Part shown: positions 28,953-39,674 of the stretch, piece after piece
Layout: each line of letters opens with the position of its first letter
How positions within the stretch are numbered: the stretch's first letter is position 1
Assembly (NCBI GenBank): GCA_026119855.1
Contig: JAOWBW010000086.1
Coordinates: 524,407 to 588,406 of the forward strand
Origin: Campanula takesimana
Taxonomy: Eukaryota > Streptophyta > Magnoliopsida > Asterales > Campanulaceae
DNA length: 64,000 nucleotides
Reading direction: 5' to 3'
Notes under the pieces: model-generated
Told to the model about the DNA's origin: nothing
What the model saw: only the letters and a program-made list of their open reading frames with translations
Databases searched by the model: none
Translations under genes and position numbers: made by a program

Positions 28953-31900
28953 ATTTTGATTTCTTTATTCTTCAATCTTGAGCATGTTGTACTTCTTATT
29001 ATGCAGCGACCATGATTTTTGAGTTGGCGAATAATGTGCTCGGTGGAGCTTTTATTGGGAAACTTGTACAGATTAGCAGCCATAAATAAGATACTTTTGT
29101 GCCAATAGTGACTTGTTGGTTTGTCCTGGTCCATATGTTTGATGAGTGGTCCCCATGCTTCTAACTATATTTCTGCTGGCTTCTTTTCATTTCTGATCTT
29201 TAATAGGGTTTTTTGCTCCTCATTGACCGGATCAATTTAAACGAGCTTGCTATCTGCTAACTCATAGTTGGCCCCCACTTTTTTCATTTGTATTGTTCAA
29301 TTTTGTACTACCACACGTTTGTGCCCTTGTATGGTTATTAAATACATTCCAAGTTGGGGGTGTAGTAGTCTTGATTCTCCACCATGGATCTCGCACTTTA
29401 GAACTTCTCTCTGGCGAATATGGCCGGTGTCGAGGTGGACAGACTGGTGGAAATTCCTGCTAACCGGATTGTACCGTCCAGGTGATCAAGTCGAAAAGGA
29501 GCTCCAGTTGCGAGTGAATTATATAATAGGTTTCCATTTGAGCAACTCGAGTATTGCTTGACCATATATAATGCTCGTCGTTTAGAGTTGTTCGTCGGGT
29601 ATGCTCGTCTTTATTATGGAGATAGACTTTCCCAAGCTGATAGCATAACGTAATTTGTCGCTCCCCATTTGTTTGAAGAAAGTCCCCAAAGAGTTATTTT
29701 GATAGATTTTGTTGCTGTTGTGTTCACAAATCGTGTGCAGGCTTGCAGGACTGCTCGAGCGATTTCTTAGTGGCAAACCGACTAGATGAGTTGAGAATTG
29801 ATTTTCAAGGTGGCCCATTTGAAGAAGTCATGCCGACCTAAATAGATGATACCGACCCGTAAGAGGGGCTTGTCTCTGAGGTGACTCGGATGTTTGGAAT
29901 TTATGCAGGTCTTCGTTAACTAATTTTAAAGTCTCTGAATGGCCCCATGTCTTTTGTGCTTGGCATTAGCCTCCCGCTTTGATCGAGCCATGCATGTATC
30001 AGAAGTCTAATACGAGCGAGGGTGTTTCCAACCAGATTGCTGGAGGACTCACAAAACCTATGCCTCTTTCTGGATGATGAAGATGTCTTGGTGATGGGTC
30101 CGTTTCAGGCCTTCAATCGATTTTTCTTCAATTTGTAAGCGGAGTAGGGTCTGCTCGACATTTGTACTTGCAATTATCAAGTTGTTGATGAGGGTGGCGA
30201 TCTGCCGAGCTATCTAATGTTGCCCGTACTTATACTTTTGATGATCTCTTTTTGCTTGCTGTAGCAACTGGCTCGTGGTTTACAGCACAAAAATCTCAGG
30301 TGTTAGTTGATGAACTCTTTGTGCTTGCTATGTTGTAGTCTGCAAATTGATTGGAAGACGGTAATTGGTTTTTATGTACTATGACAGCCTCCCACTCCTT
30401 ATTCTCGATGCTTGCGTCGAGGGTGAGGGGTAATATTTTCTCTGGGTTTTCATGACGAGCTCGATTTGAGGATAAGCTCTCTGAGCTCATCCCTTTTCCT
30501 TGTAACCTGATTAATACGTACTCCCTCCGGTCCCAAATATAAGCAAAAATAATTAAAATCACACCTGTTATGTTGACGTAGTACGAGAAGCATGTGTTAC
30601 TTTGCCGCCGTGGTCGAGCCGTGTGCAGTGCCAACCGCAGAAATTAATGGTAACCTTGGCAAGGCTTCTGTGACTAATTCTCGAACAGCCTAATCAGAGA
30701 ATCTGAGTTTCTGATGCGGAACAGTAGCGAGTCGGGTTAAATTTGATTAAACCTTAGAAGTAGTGGGACCATGATATTGCTTCAAGTGCCAGTTGTCATG
30801 CGTTGCTCGGTTTATTTGGGGAACTGTTTAATCTTTTGCGAGCCCGTGCATCTGCTCGGGTTGGCCGTGACGGTTTTTCAGCCCCCGACTACCTCCTGGG
30901 TTGGTTATTTCGAACCTGGGTGTGCGAGTGCTCGGTATTTTGTCTATCAATCAAGCACACAATCAGTGCTGCTAGGATGACTATAGTTCTTTGTGTTGCA
31001 AAGCTCCTCATTTTTTGGAAGTACGAGGTATTTCTCTTGGATTATAATTTGCCCTTGTGTGTACAATAGTCTTGCTGGGACATAGGTCGCTTAATGTCCT
31101 CTAGTCGACTTGTAATTTGTGGTCGTCTTTGTAAGTTTGCTGGCAAGCATAGCAGGTTGATCTTCAAGTGTTTGTCAAAAGTCATCAATGAGGAGTTGAT
31201 AAATTTTGTCGCAGTTGTGTTCACCAATTGTAAATGACCGATGTCCGTTGTTCTGTATCGGATTGCTGTTAAGACCAATTGGTTCTTGTTCTGTGCCTTG
31301 TCTGGGGCCTGATTGGAGCGGACTCTTGCTTGCTTTGGGACGATGATCGTTGCGTAAATAAGCGATTTTCCCTCTGCCATTGTTGTTTGATAGCTCGAAC
31401 ATGGGCTGTCCTGCTGTTGTTCGTTGTAGACGAAAGCTTGTTTGATGTGAGCTGCTTTGAAGAACTCGTAGGCCTGCCTTTCTTGATCGAGAAAATGTGA
31501 GTGCAACAAAGAGGAAAAGGGGCACACCACGGCTCAACCATGACAAGTTGATGGTTTTTAATCGATCTATGCCTGCCTTTCCAATATCGTTCTTTTTCAA
31601 TTGTTTTTTGAGCAATGGTGTGATCTGATCCGCTAATATTTAAACTGCTCGTAGGTCAGCCCGTCTTGATTGATCAAGGTGTTAATATGCCAGCCCGTCC
31701 TGTTTTGAGGAGATTGAGAATTCTTGAGTGAGCCAAGCTAACGCGCTCGCCATTCACAATCTGAGTCTTAATCGAGCTTGTTGCCTGTTTGCCACCGTCC
31801 TGAGATCTTGGGGCTTTGTTGCTTGCTTTGATTGAGCTTAGGTGTGTGCTGCGTGGCAGCTTGTCCCTGTTGCGAGGCTTGCCTAGTTTGCTCGTTATTG

Positions 31901-33265
31901 TTGCTCGTAGGTCCCCCGATATTGTGATTCTGATCCGTTAAGGATGAGGACGAGCTTCACTCGGCATACTGAGGTATGTATACTTGATGTACTCGCAATT
32001 AAGCAATCATAGGGATGATGGCAGCATTATATGCACACACATTTAGTACATTAGCATGGTCAATGTGGATCAAGAAATTAATTTATAAGAGAGCATGCCT
32101 CTAAGCTAATAGGAATAGTACAATACGTGGCTTCCTAATCTTTCACGTAGCAGGCACAATTTAAGGTAATTGCATTACTAGATGTAGCATACATATTTAA
32201 CATAGGCATGGGAATTCCCAATCATCATTATGCAGACATTGTGAAGGTATGCTTTATTTTGATTGTTTCTTTACAGCATATTAATGGCAGTGCATGATTT
32301 CGAGCAATCAAATAAACAGACAGGAATGCTCAATGACGATTAAACTAGGAGGAGTGCACCTGATTATGGAAGTTCATCGGTTAATTGTTTGGCCATCAAA
32401 TCCGTTCACAACTCCTTTAGACAGCGGTAATTGTTTTCTTAAGTGCTGCTCTCTTCCACCGATTTTTCCAACTGTTGTCCTTGAATTCTAGATCTGGACG
32501 GAGGCTAACCCAATTGCAGCCTTCTGTTCATCAAAGTGCCTGAAAGCTCGGGTCTGTTGTGCCTCTTTCTTCATTAATGAATAGCAAAATCAGGGAAGCC
32601 TGTACTACTACCCGGATCAAAAAGCCATCTTTTTCTCCTTTCGTCTCGATTCTCAGCCGTGACGAATTTATAGTAGCGCTCGTTTGTTTCTCAAGCAAGA
32701 ACTCTTTTGACTTCTCGTTTTTCTCGGCGTGTCCATGATCAGGACTTCTCGCTCTATTATCATTGCTTGCATGTGTAAGCACGAGCATGACTTGGGCAAA
32801 GCGTGATCCACGTCGGTAGAGTAGTGTAGAAAGATGTAGTTTAGCCGTGCACGTCTTAGTTTCTAGGCCACTTATTAGTCTCTCGGCCACCCTTTGATGC
32901 CTTTAAAGTTATGACTTATGAGATATCCGAATTTATCATGGTATTTTCAAGCGAGGCGGGGTTTGATTGAAATCGGCTGACAAGTGAACAGAAGTGATGA
33001 GATCGTCATCTGCAGCGGCAGAATTGAATGGCCCTATTCAGATCTGTCCATTAATCTTGGAGGGAGGGAATAGCCAATCAATTAGCCTGTTTTAAGGCCA
33101 CCAATGTCCAGGGGAGACCATTCACGTGATTGACTTCTTCTTTTAAAATATATTCTCCCCAATTGATTATCCCTAAGAAATAAGAATGATTGAAGGTTGC
33201 TGATGAGAGGTCTGAGTAGATCTGTAATTTTCCATTGTCGTAAGTCGCCCGTCGCTCGCATGTTC
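28953..33265. other. LARD internal region, non-coding
   Basis: Short ORFs occur on both strands but none shows gag-pol motifs. CTCGG and GCTCG words are frequent. A MITE left end lies at 30521. A few tetrad-like phrases recur without a regular period. Confidence 0.55.
30521..30565. mobile_element. Stowaway left-end fragment
   Basis: CTCCCTCCGGTCCCAAATAT, then AAGCAAAAATAA, matches the left end of 10490-10791. No right terminus is found, so it is a fragment or a decayed copy inside the LARD. Confidence 0.5.
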
Positions 33266-33268
33266 TCG

Positions 33269-33286
33269 TTCCCGGCAATGGAACCA
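33269..33286 (-). promoter_or_regulatory. Primer binding site of LARD
   Basis: On the minus strand, TGGTTCCATTGCCGGGAA starts three bases inside the right LTR. TGG at the start and the CCGGGAA block suit the complement of a tRNA acceptor end plus T-arm. I cannot name the tRNA. Confidence 0.6.
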
Positions 33287-33289
33287 AAC

Positions 33290-33713
33290 TGATGATGCAT
33301 AAAAAGGGTGGTACCGGGGGTACCTAATCAGTCGGGAACGCAGCGATGGATAATCCTGGACGAACGAACGGACGATCTGCAAAACAAACACCGTTAGGGC
33401 GCGAGGGAGTTACCCCCGCGAAAACCCTCCAGTGTGAGAATAAGCATCGTGTAGAAAGATGATATAAACCGGAAGGAAGAGCGTATTATAGTATTGAGAG
33501 GGTGTTTTGTGTGTACCTTTGTGTGAGGGATATAACCCTTATTTATAGATTTGGGGTGGAGTGTTCACCAAGAATAGGAGATCTATCGTTGATTTGTATT
33601 AGGAGACTGAGTCCTTGTATAATTTAGGATCCTTAGCCCGGTAGGAGTCTCTTTGTACACAAATCATAGTAGGAGTTTATTCCTTAATTTTAAGAGATAG
33701 AATATTCCATTCA
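33290..33713 (-). repeat. LARD 5' LTR
   Basis: 424 bp, 5' LTR in the element's orientation, TG...CA ends, followed by the TSD GTTAA. It differs from the other LTR mostly by G/C to A/T changes. Confidence 0.9.
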
Positions 33714-34053
33714 GTTAAAATAAAGTAAACTAGCAAATAAAGAAGACTAAAATAAATAAAGTAGACTAAATGATTGATTAATAATCTAAATCAACATTAT
33801 CTAAAAATTTATATAAAAAACATAGAAAATAATAAAACAAATGATTGTATATAAAAGAAAAAAGGGACGGTACCCTTTAAATTTTAGTAATTATAGGAAA
33901 AATTTACAATGAAAGGGACAACCAACCTTGCCTTTTTATTATTAAGGGAGGACATTAAGAGCCTTTACCTCTTTTTATTACAAATATTTATCTAAATTCT
34001 AACCTATATAAAGAAAATACAATAACAATTAAATAAATTACATTTTACTTACC

Positions 34054-35745
34054 TTAATCGCTTCCCGATTTAGTCACATCAAAGTACTCGTCTAAGACAT
34101 CTTTTGGCGCCTCGTCTTGCGTTCTTATTTCCGCTCTAACCCAATCATTCAACAAATTACAAGCTTCGAAACTATCGGATGATAAATTGTGACGATTATG
34201 CTCAATATTCCCACCAATGCTAAACACTTGCTCCACCGAAACCGTTGATGCGGGACAAGCAAGTACTTCTCTTGCAATTCTAGCAATGATAGGAATTTTT
34301 TTTTGCTTTGCTTGCCCACCAATTTAAAATATCAAAGTCATCTTCATCTTCAAAATCAACGGTCAAATATTTATCAAATTCTCCATTAGCACCGGTAGTA
34401 CGAGATCGTTCACTTCCATAGTAGTTTTTAACAAATGATGGTCGTGCTTGTGATGAGGTAGTGCTAGAGGAATGTTGAATATGAGTAGCACTTGGAGTTG
34501 GAGTATCATCACCATATGTTGACTTGTATTCCACAGAAAATTCTAAAAATGCTTGTCTAACACTAGCAACTTTTTGACCAACATTAGAAAAATTGTGATC
34601 ATTTGGCAAATAAAAGTTTGAATAATAATATTCCAAAAAATGTTTTAAACCCGCCTTTCTAACTCTAGGATCTAATAACTTAGCAATTAAAAAAAGATCG
34701 GGGATGTCGAGCAAATATTTTTCCCACTTTTCTCGCATTCTTAAAACCGCATCTTTAAGAAATCTATCATTTTGAAACTCAGAAAATACACTAGAAATTT
34801 CTAGACAATGATCAAGAACTAAATTAGAAGTAGGGTAATACGTACTGGATAACGCCGTGGTTGCAATCTCGAATTTCGTCAACAAATTCATCATACTCTC
34901 ACATTCTTCCCGTTGTTGAGTATATAAATTTGCACCATAGTTAATGGATCCCAAGAACATGCAAAATTTAATTCTCCAATTCCAAGTTTCTTGTAATACA
35001 TGAAGGGTAGAATTCCATCGAGTTGGAACATCCGTTGGGATTTATTTTTTTTGTTTTTTCCCTAGGCTTGTGTCATATAGCCTCCATTGCCTTGTGATTT
35101 TTGATACTTTCATAATAGTATAAATAAACCGCTTCTTTAATTAAAGTAATAGAAGTATCCAAATTAATCACGCAAACCATCTTGGACAGATAAATTTAAA
35201 ATATGACACAAACATCTAATATGAAAAAATCTACCACCTAGTAATGGCTTACAAACTAAAATTAATTCGGGCAAACTAGAGTTAATAGCGCTAGCATTAT
35301 CAAAAGACATTGAAAAAACTTTTTCAACAAGATTATATTCTTACAAAATTCTTTGTAACATATGAGAAATATTATGTGCGCTGTGTGCTTCATCAAATAT
35401 TCTATATGCAAGTAACCTCTTTTGAATTTTTCAAGAATCATCAATCCAATGGCATGTTACACTCATATAAAAATGGGGAAATGATAAAGTTACAAAAGAT
35501 GGATACAAAATGTGGCTTACAAAATGATGTGTCATAATTGTGTTGATGTTTTTAATTGAAGTGTGCCGGGTCCACTATCGACGTAGCCAATGAAATATCG
35601 CCACCACACTTTGTATCCATCATTTTGTAAACTTCTTTTGTAAGCCTAGCATTGCCCATAAAAATGTCTTATATTTTCATCGCTCCATATGTCGGAACAA
35701 ATTGAAACTTTAGATGACAAATTACCAAATATTTGACATAAAGTG
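34054..35745 (-). pseudogene. hAT transposase (RICESLEEPER-like), broken
   Basis: Minus-strand blocks match plant hAT transposases in order: SSKVSICSDIWSD (about 35700), FSMSFDNASA (about 35300), FHIRCLCHILNLSVQDGL (about 35200), a DUF4413-like middle (34560-34960), and the C-terminal dimerisation region with DFDILNWW (about 34320), then EQVFSIGGNI (about 34220). Breaks: a 182-bp MITE at 35476-35657, several stops at 34960-35180, and an extra A in the A9 run at about 34295-34303 that separates the last two blocks. The N-terminal BED zinc finger is absent; the gene abuts a gypsy gag at about 35745. Not functional. Confidence 0.82.
35476..35657. mobile_element. Mutator-like MITE (copy 3) in hAT gene
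   Basis: The left end GGGAAATGATAAAGTTACAA and the right end TTGTAAGCCTAGCATTGCCC are imperfect inverted repeats. It is flanked by a perfect 9-bp duplication ATAAAAATG (35467-35475, 35658-35666). It interrupts the hAT reading frame. Confidence 0.88.
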
Positions 35746-36803
35746 GGAGAAGTCGGAGTAGCGAGCCCCACTTAGGTGGGTGCGGAGATCAATCTTGAGA
35801 CACTTGAGAAATATGTCCATTTGCTCTTTTGTGTTCGGCCTCTCAACAATTTCAGAGAGTTTGTCATTCCATCTCCTTGTGAAGTCAATGAAGGACTCGT
35901 TGTCTCTTTGAGTGGTATTCTCGAGCTCTTTCCTTGTGGGTCGGTGAGTGGTGTTGCCTTGGTATTGGTTCTTGAAGGCAAGCATGGCGGAGTCCCAATC
36001 AAGATGGACAGTGAGCGGGAGAGTAGCATACCAATCTTTTGCCGCCCCCTCGAGAGTGAGAGGAAAGCATTGAGCCATCACCTTGGGGAGACCTTCTTCG
36101 GAACCATTGCCCAAATATAAGTCTCAATGTGAGCCATAGGACAAGAGTTGCCCTTGAATTTGCTTATGTCGGGCATCTTGAACTTATCAGGAAGAGCGGC
36201 CATAGTACTCATGAGGATGGATGATTGATAAAGGCTTGTGTCGGAGCCTTTCCCCATGTTGAGCCCATTGAATTTTTGGTCGATGTAGGCCATGATAGAA
36301 TCCACTATTTTGGGCTCATTGTTCTCGGAACTTGGCTCTCCCATTTTCTTGGTGCGGGTGTTGACATAAGGACTTTTGAACAAACCCTCGGTCCATTCGG
36401 ATTCATCATCATTATTCTTGTTCTTCCCCTTGGCAAGATTAGTGAACTTTTCTTTCATTAGCTCCATCTCGGCCTCGTGGGCCTCCATTTGGCTATCGAG
36501 GTGGGATTGCCAAATGTCGTCTTTTCTTTGTGCCTCCTTATTAAGGGTGGAGACTTGCTCTTAGAGGAGTTGGACCATGGTTGAAAGCTGTTCGAGAGAC
36601 ATGGTGTTGCTGCTGCCGGTCATGGTTGATGTAGGAGCTGTTGGAGTGATCTCTTCACGGACTAACCGATTTGCCGAATCCCGGTAGACTCTGTAAGTAC
36701 CAATTGAACCTATATTGCAGAAGAGGCCCTTGTCAGTCTTGAGTAACACTTGCGGTCCACGAAGAGGCTTAGAACACACAGTTGGGCACACGACTCGAAC
36801 CAC
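35745..36803 (-). pseudogene. Ty3/gypsy gag, truncated (Tat-like element)
   Basis: Minus-strand frames give a leader, a coiled-coil-like segment (EAEMELMKEKF) and a Retrotrans_gag domain with AQCFPLTLEGAAKDWYATLP and FIDFTRRWNDKLSEIVERP. One in-frame TAA lies near 36558 and a frameshift near 36090. The gag is cut off at about 35745 where hAT sequence begins; no protease or RT follows. It belongs to the LTR at 37945-38961 through the PBS between them. Confidence 0.78.
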
Positions 36804-37923
36804 ATAAGAAAAAAACTCTTTTTTTTATAAGACGGAGGGAATGGATCCCTTTTGGGGTTTCTAAGAAAATAATGGAATCGTCACACTAGTATATAGACCA
36901 TCTCGCGGTCCCATATACTCATCGGATTCCATCACGTTTGTGAATCCTACTTGTATCGGGATTAAACTAAATTAATGTAGTAAAGCATACATGCGGGGAC
37001 GGATTTTTATTTTCGTCCAAAATAACCACTTTTGGGGACGGATTTTTATTGCGTCCGTTTCAACAAGTTGGCATGTATGATTTGAAGACATTAGTTTAGG
37101 GAAATCTCGGTACATGGAAACCGACTTGAGTCACGGAGTGTTAGACCCTAACTAGAATTGTGTGTTTATGCTCGGCTTGAATATGAGGCTCAAAGGTCAC
37201 CCCCGGCATGTAGTCTTGAACTACGCCACGGGCTGAGGTTTTCCGCTTCGAAAGAGCCAAGGTCGAGTGGAGCTTGAAACTTTCTAGGACGGGCCTCAAC
37301 GGGTTTGGGGTTGGACTTGTGCGACTCGATAGTGAGCAGTTCATAGGAATATGTGCATGTAGTGTGAGGTCTATCACGTGACAATTTTTTTTTTTTTAAG
37401 AAAGAAATAAAAAAAAAAAAATAAGCATATAATTACAACTTTCGAATCACCCGTGTGACCGATAAAATAAAACACAAAAATTAAAACAGTCCAAAGTTCA
37501 GAATAACCACTGATGCAGGCAACTGTGCCCACACCCCACTGTTCTGCTTAGTCACTGAAACCTGTTTCTGTTCTGGGAACCAACCCAGAAGCGTGCGCCT
37601 CTGAGTGTTGATACGGGACGCGCGCGCCTGGCGCAATGCTATTAGGAGGCGCGCGCGCCTGGGCACACCTGTCAGATTGTCAGATTTTGGACTTAGGGGA
37701 TTGCCCTGGTCCTATGTGCATATTGTAACCCCTGCAGAAATGATTAGTGGAGAATAGCAGAAGAAGAAGATGAAGAACATGAAGAAGCGGGCGATTCTGG
37801 TCCTTGATGCGGGATGCGCGCGCCTTAGGATGAAGAGGCCAGACGCGCGCGCCTCCCCCATCAGGAATCAGAATGCCCAGAAAAGATGTAGATTTTGATC
37901 AGAATGCAAGTTTAACCCTCAAA
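36804..37923 (-). other. 5' untranslated region of the Tat-like element
   Basis: About 1.1 kb between gag and the PBS, without a supported ORF. It contains GCGCGCGCCT words (37620-37660, 37815-37855). At 36988-37070 there are two copies of GGGGACGGATTTTTATT, bracketed by CATACATGC and GCATGTATG. A long A/T run lies at 37386-37422. Confidence 0.6.
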
Positions 37924-37943
37924 TGTCCCCAGCGGAGTCGCCA
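37924..37943 (-). promoter_or_regulatory. Primer binding site of the Tat-like element
   Basis: On the minus strand, TGGCGACTCCGCTGGGGACA follows the LTR end after one base. This form resembles the tRNA-Arg-type site I recall for plant Tat/Ogre elements; the lineage call is inference. Confidence 0.7.
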
Positions 37944-37944
37944 C

Positions 37945-38961
37945 TGTAGATACCCCGGGAAACCACGACTTTAGGCTAGAGCGCGTGGAAGGATCCTAGG
38001 ATGTCTAACTTGTTTTAGATTGTTTAGAGTCGCCACCTATGTTTTGAGGAACATAAGAAAAACCTATTGATAATAGCCTAAGTTTGATTACGAAAACAGA
38101 GATTCTTTATTTTGAGGTTCGGGGGTTAGATTACGAGATGGGAAGTACCGAAACACCCATCTCGCTCAACTAAAGTTGGTCTTGCTTAATCAAAATCTAC
38201 ATGAATGATAAACGTTCTTCTTCTTCTTCTTTAAATCGTAAAAGGGGTTTTAAAATAGAGTTTGGAATGTAGGAGATAACTCCTTAACCAACCTCAATGA
38301 GATGAGGTGATCATTAGAGTCATGTCCCAAAATGATTTGGGTGATTGCACTTTGATAAAACAAAAGAAAGAGAAAAGAGATGAATTCGAGAAGAGGAAGG
38401 AAATGGTTTTTACCTAGTCTTCGAGAGACTTCAAACACTTCTTGATGAATGCCTTTGGAAATGCCTTGAAGGTAAGAAATTTGGCTTCTTTGTTGATAAT
38501 GTAAGATTTTTGAGTAAAAGATCCAAGGTTCAAGTTCTAAGGTTTTTCGGTCCTTAAAAATGGAGGTAAAGAGAGGTTTTTATAGGTGAAAGAGAGGTGT
38601 TTTTGGTGCCAAAACTCAGTCACCAAGAAATCCTTCCCGGGCAAAATCCTGTAAATTGAGCAAGGGAGAGAATCCTGGCCAGAAATCTGTAACTGACGCC
38701 CAGAGGCGCGCGCTTCCTGCTTTGGGGGCGGGAGGCGCGCGCGTCTGGCTCCTCCTGTCGGAGGCACGCGACTCAGAGAAGGCAATTTTGACAGAATGGA
38801 CTAGAAAGTCAGCCCTGTTATTCAGTTTAGTCCCTGGACTTAACGAAGTCAGTCAGGAACTTAACGGAAATGACAGAAACTAACGAGAAACACTTAAAAT
38901 GGGGAGAAACACAAGATCAAATGTGCAATCGGGGTGAGCGGTCCAAGGCGGGGTGTCTACA
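37945..38961 (-). repeat. 5' LTR of the Tat-like gypsy element
   Basis: 1,017 bp running TGTAGATACCCCGGG to GGGGTGTCTACA. It shares GGATGTCTAACTTGTTT, TTTAGAGTCGCCACCTATG, AACTGACGCC and AGGCGCGCGCTTCC with the solo LTR at 61292-62418. The body of the element to the left is only gag, so the 3' LTR is lost. Confidence 0.85.
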
Positions 38962-38967
38962 ATAGGC

Positions 38968-39054
38968 TAAGAGGAAGGCCAAGAGGTTCAAAGAAAGCTT
39001 ATGTGCCAACTGGAAGGCCTAGGGGTAGACCTAGGAAGAATGTAAACCCATAAG
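38968..39054 (+). pseudogene. AT-hook coding tail next to LTR
   Basis: Plus-strand reading gives RLRGRPRGSKKAYVPT and then GRPRGRPRKNVNP and a stop: two or three RGRPR AT-hook cores, which bind the minor groove of AT-rich DNA. The frame is cut on its left by the LTR at 38961. AT-rich sequence with AATAAAG and AATAAAAG words follows, like a 3' UTR. It could be the end of a host gene or of a transposon protein; I cannot tell. Confidence 0.45.
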
Positions 39055-39375
39055 TTATGAGGGGATTAGTTAGTGTTAGCATTCTTTTATTAGTAGCTTA
39101 GTATTCTTTTAGTTTAGTAATAAAGAACTTAGTCATTGTTCTGGTTTAGGTTCAGTCAATAGAATAAAAGTTAGTTTCGAGTTGAGTTACTCCAAATCTT
39201 ATATGTTCTCAATTTAGTTCTATTAGTATAACTTGATTGAATTTGTTATCAGTAATTTTAGTAGTTAATCCAGTGGGGACGGCCTATAAAGATTTGAAAT
39301 TCGTTTGAGTACAACGACTAGTACAGTTAAAGACCTAAAGTAAGGTCGATGCAATGAAAAGTCTAAAGTTAGACT

Positions 39376-39377
<2 letters not shown>
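39055..39377. other. AT-rich leader before element A
   Basis: No ORF or LTR boundary is recognised. It lies between the AT-hook tail and the TA-repeat duplication, upstream of the gypsy gag. It may include remnants of element A's 5' LTR or leader. Confidence 0.4.
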
Positions 39378-39419
<42 letters not shown>

Positions 39420-39468
39420 TATGTACGTGAAGTTAGTATGAAACCAAGTTAAATATAGACTCTCGATG

Positions 39469-39511
<43 letters not shown>

Positions 39512-39561
39512 GTACGTGAAGTTAGTATGAAACCAAGTTAAATATAGACTCTCGATGAAAC
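39378..39561. repeat. Duplicated 89-bp unit with (TA)n tracts
   Basis: (TA)n runs at 39378-39417 and 39471-39506 are each followed by the same text beginning GGTATGTACGTGAAGTTAGT and ending CTCTCGATGAAA (39418 and 39507). The unit is about 89 bp and repeated twice. It sits about 115 bp before the gag ATG. Confidence 0.9.
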
Positions 39562-39674
39562 AGTAAATTGTGAGGTCAGGTAACCGACCTAATTAAATTA
39601 TTTGTCATTAATATGTAAACCCGTTCTCGTGGTGGGTCATCAATCAGTTATAATTCAATCTTTCTTAACTTCAG

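Larger units (their letters stand above)
26448..33713 (-). mobile_element. LARD-like non-autonomous LTR retrotransposon
   Basis: Two 424-bp LTRs (26448-26871, 33290-33713) bound 6.4 kb of internal DNA. The LTRs start TG and end CA, differ at about 11 positions by eye, and are flanked by GTTAA on both sides (26443-26447, 33714-33718). A primer-binding-site match beside the right LTR and a purine tract (minus strand) beside the left LTR set the orientation as minus. No gag, protease, RT or integrase motif is visible in any frame, so it would depend on another element. It carries a 178-bp tandem array and a 20-bp motif array near its 3' end. Confidence 0.9.

Noticed and set aside
31042..31615. 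Overlapping ORFs of up to 162 codons in the LARD
   Set aside because: Three frames are open over the same stretch and none shows gag-pol motifs; no evidence of a real protein.
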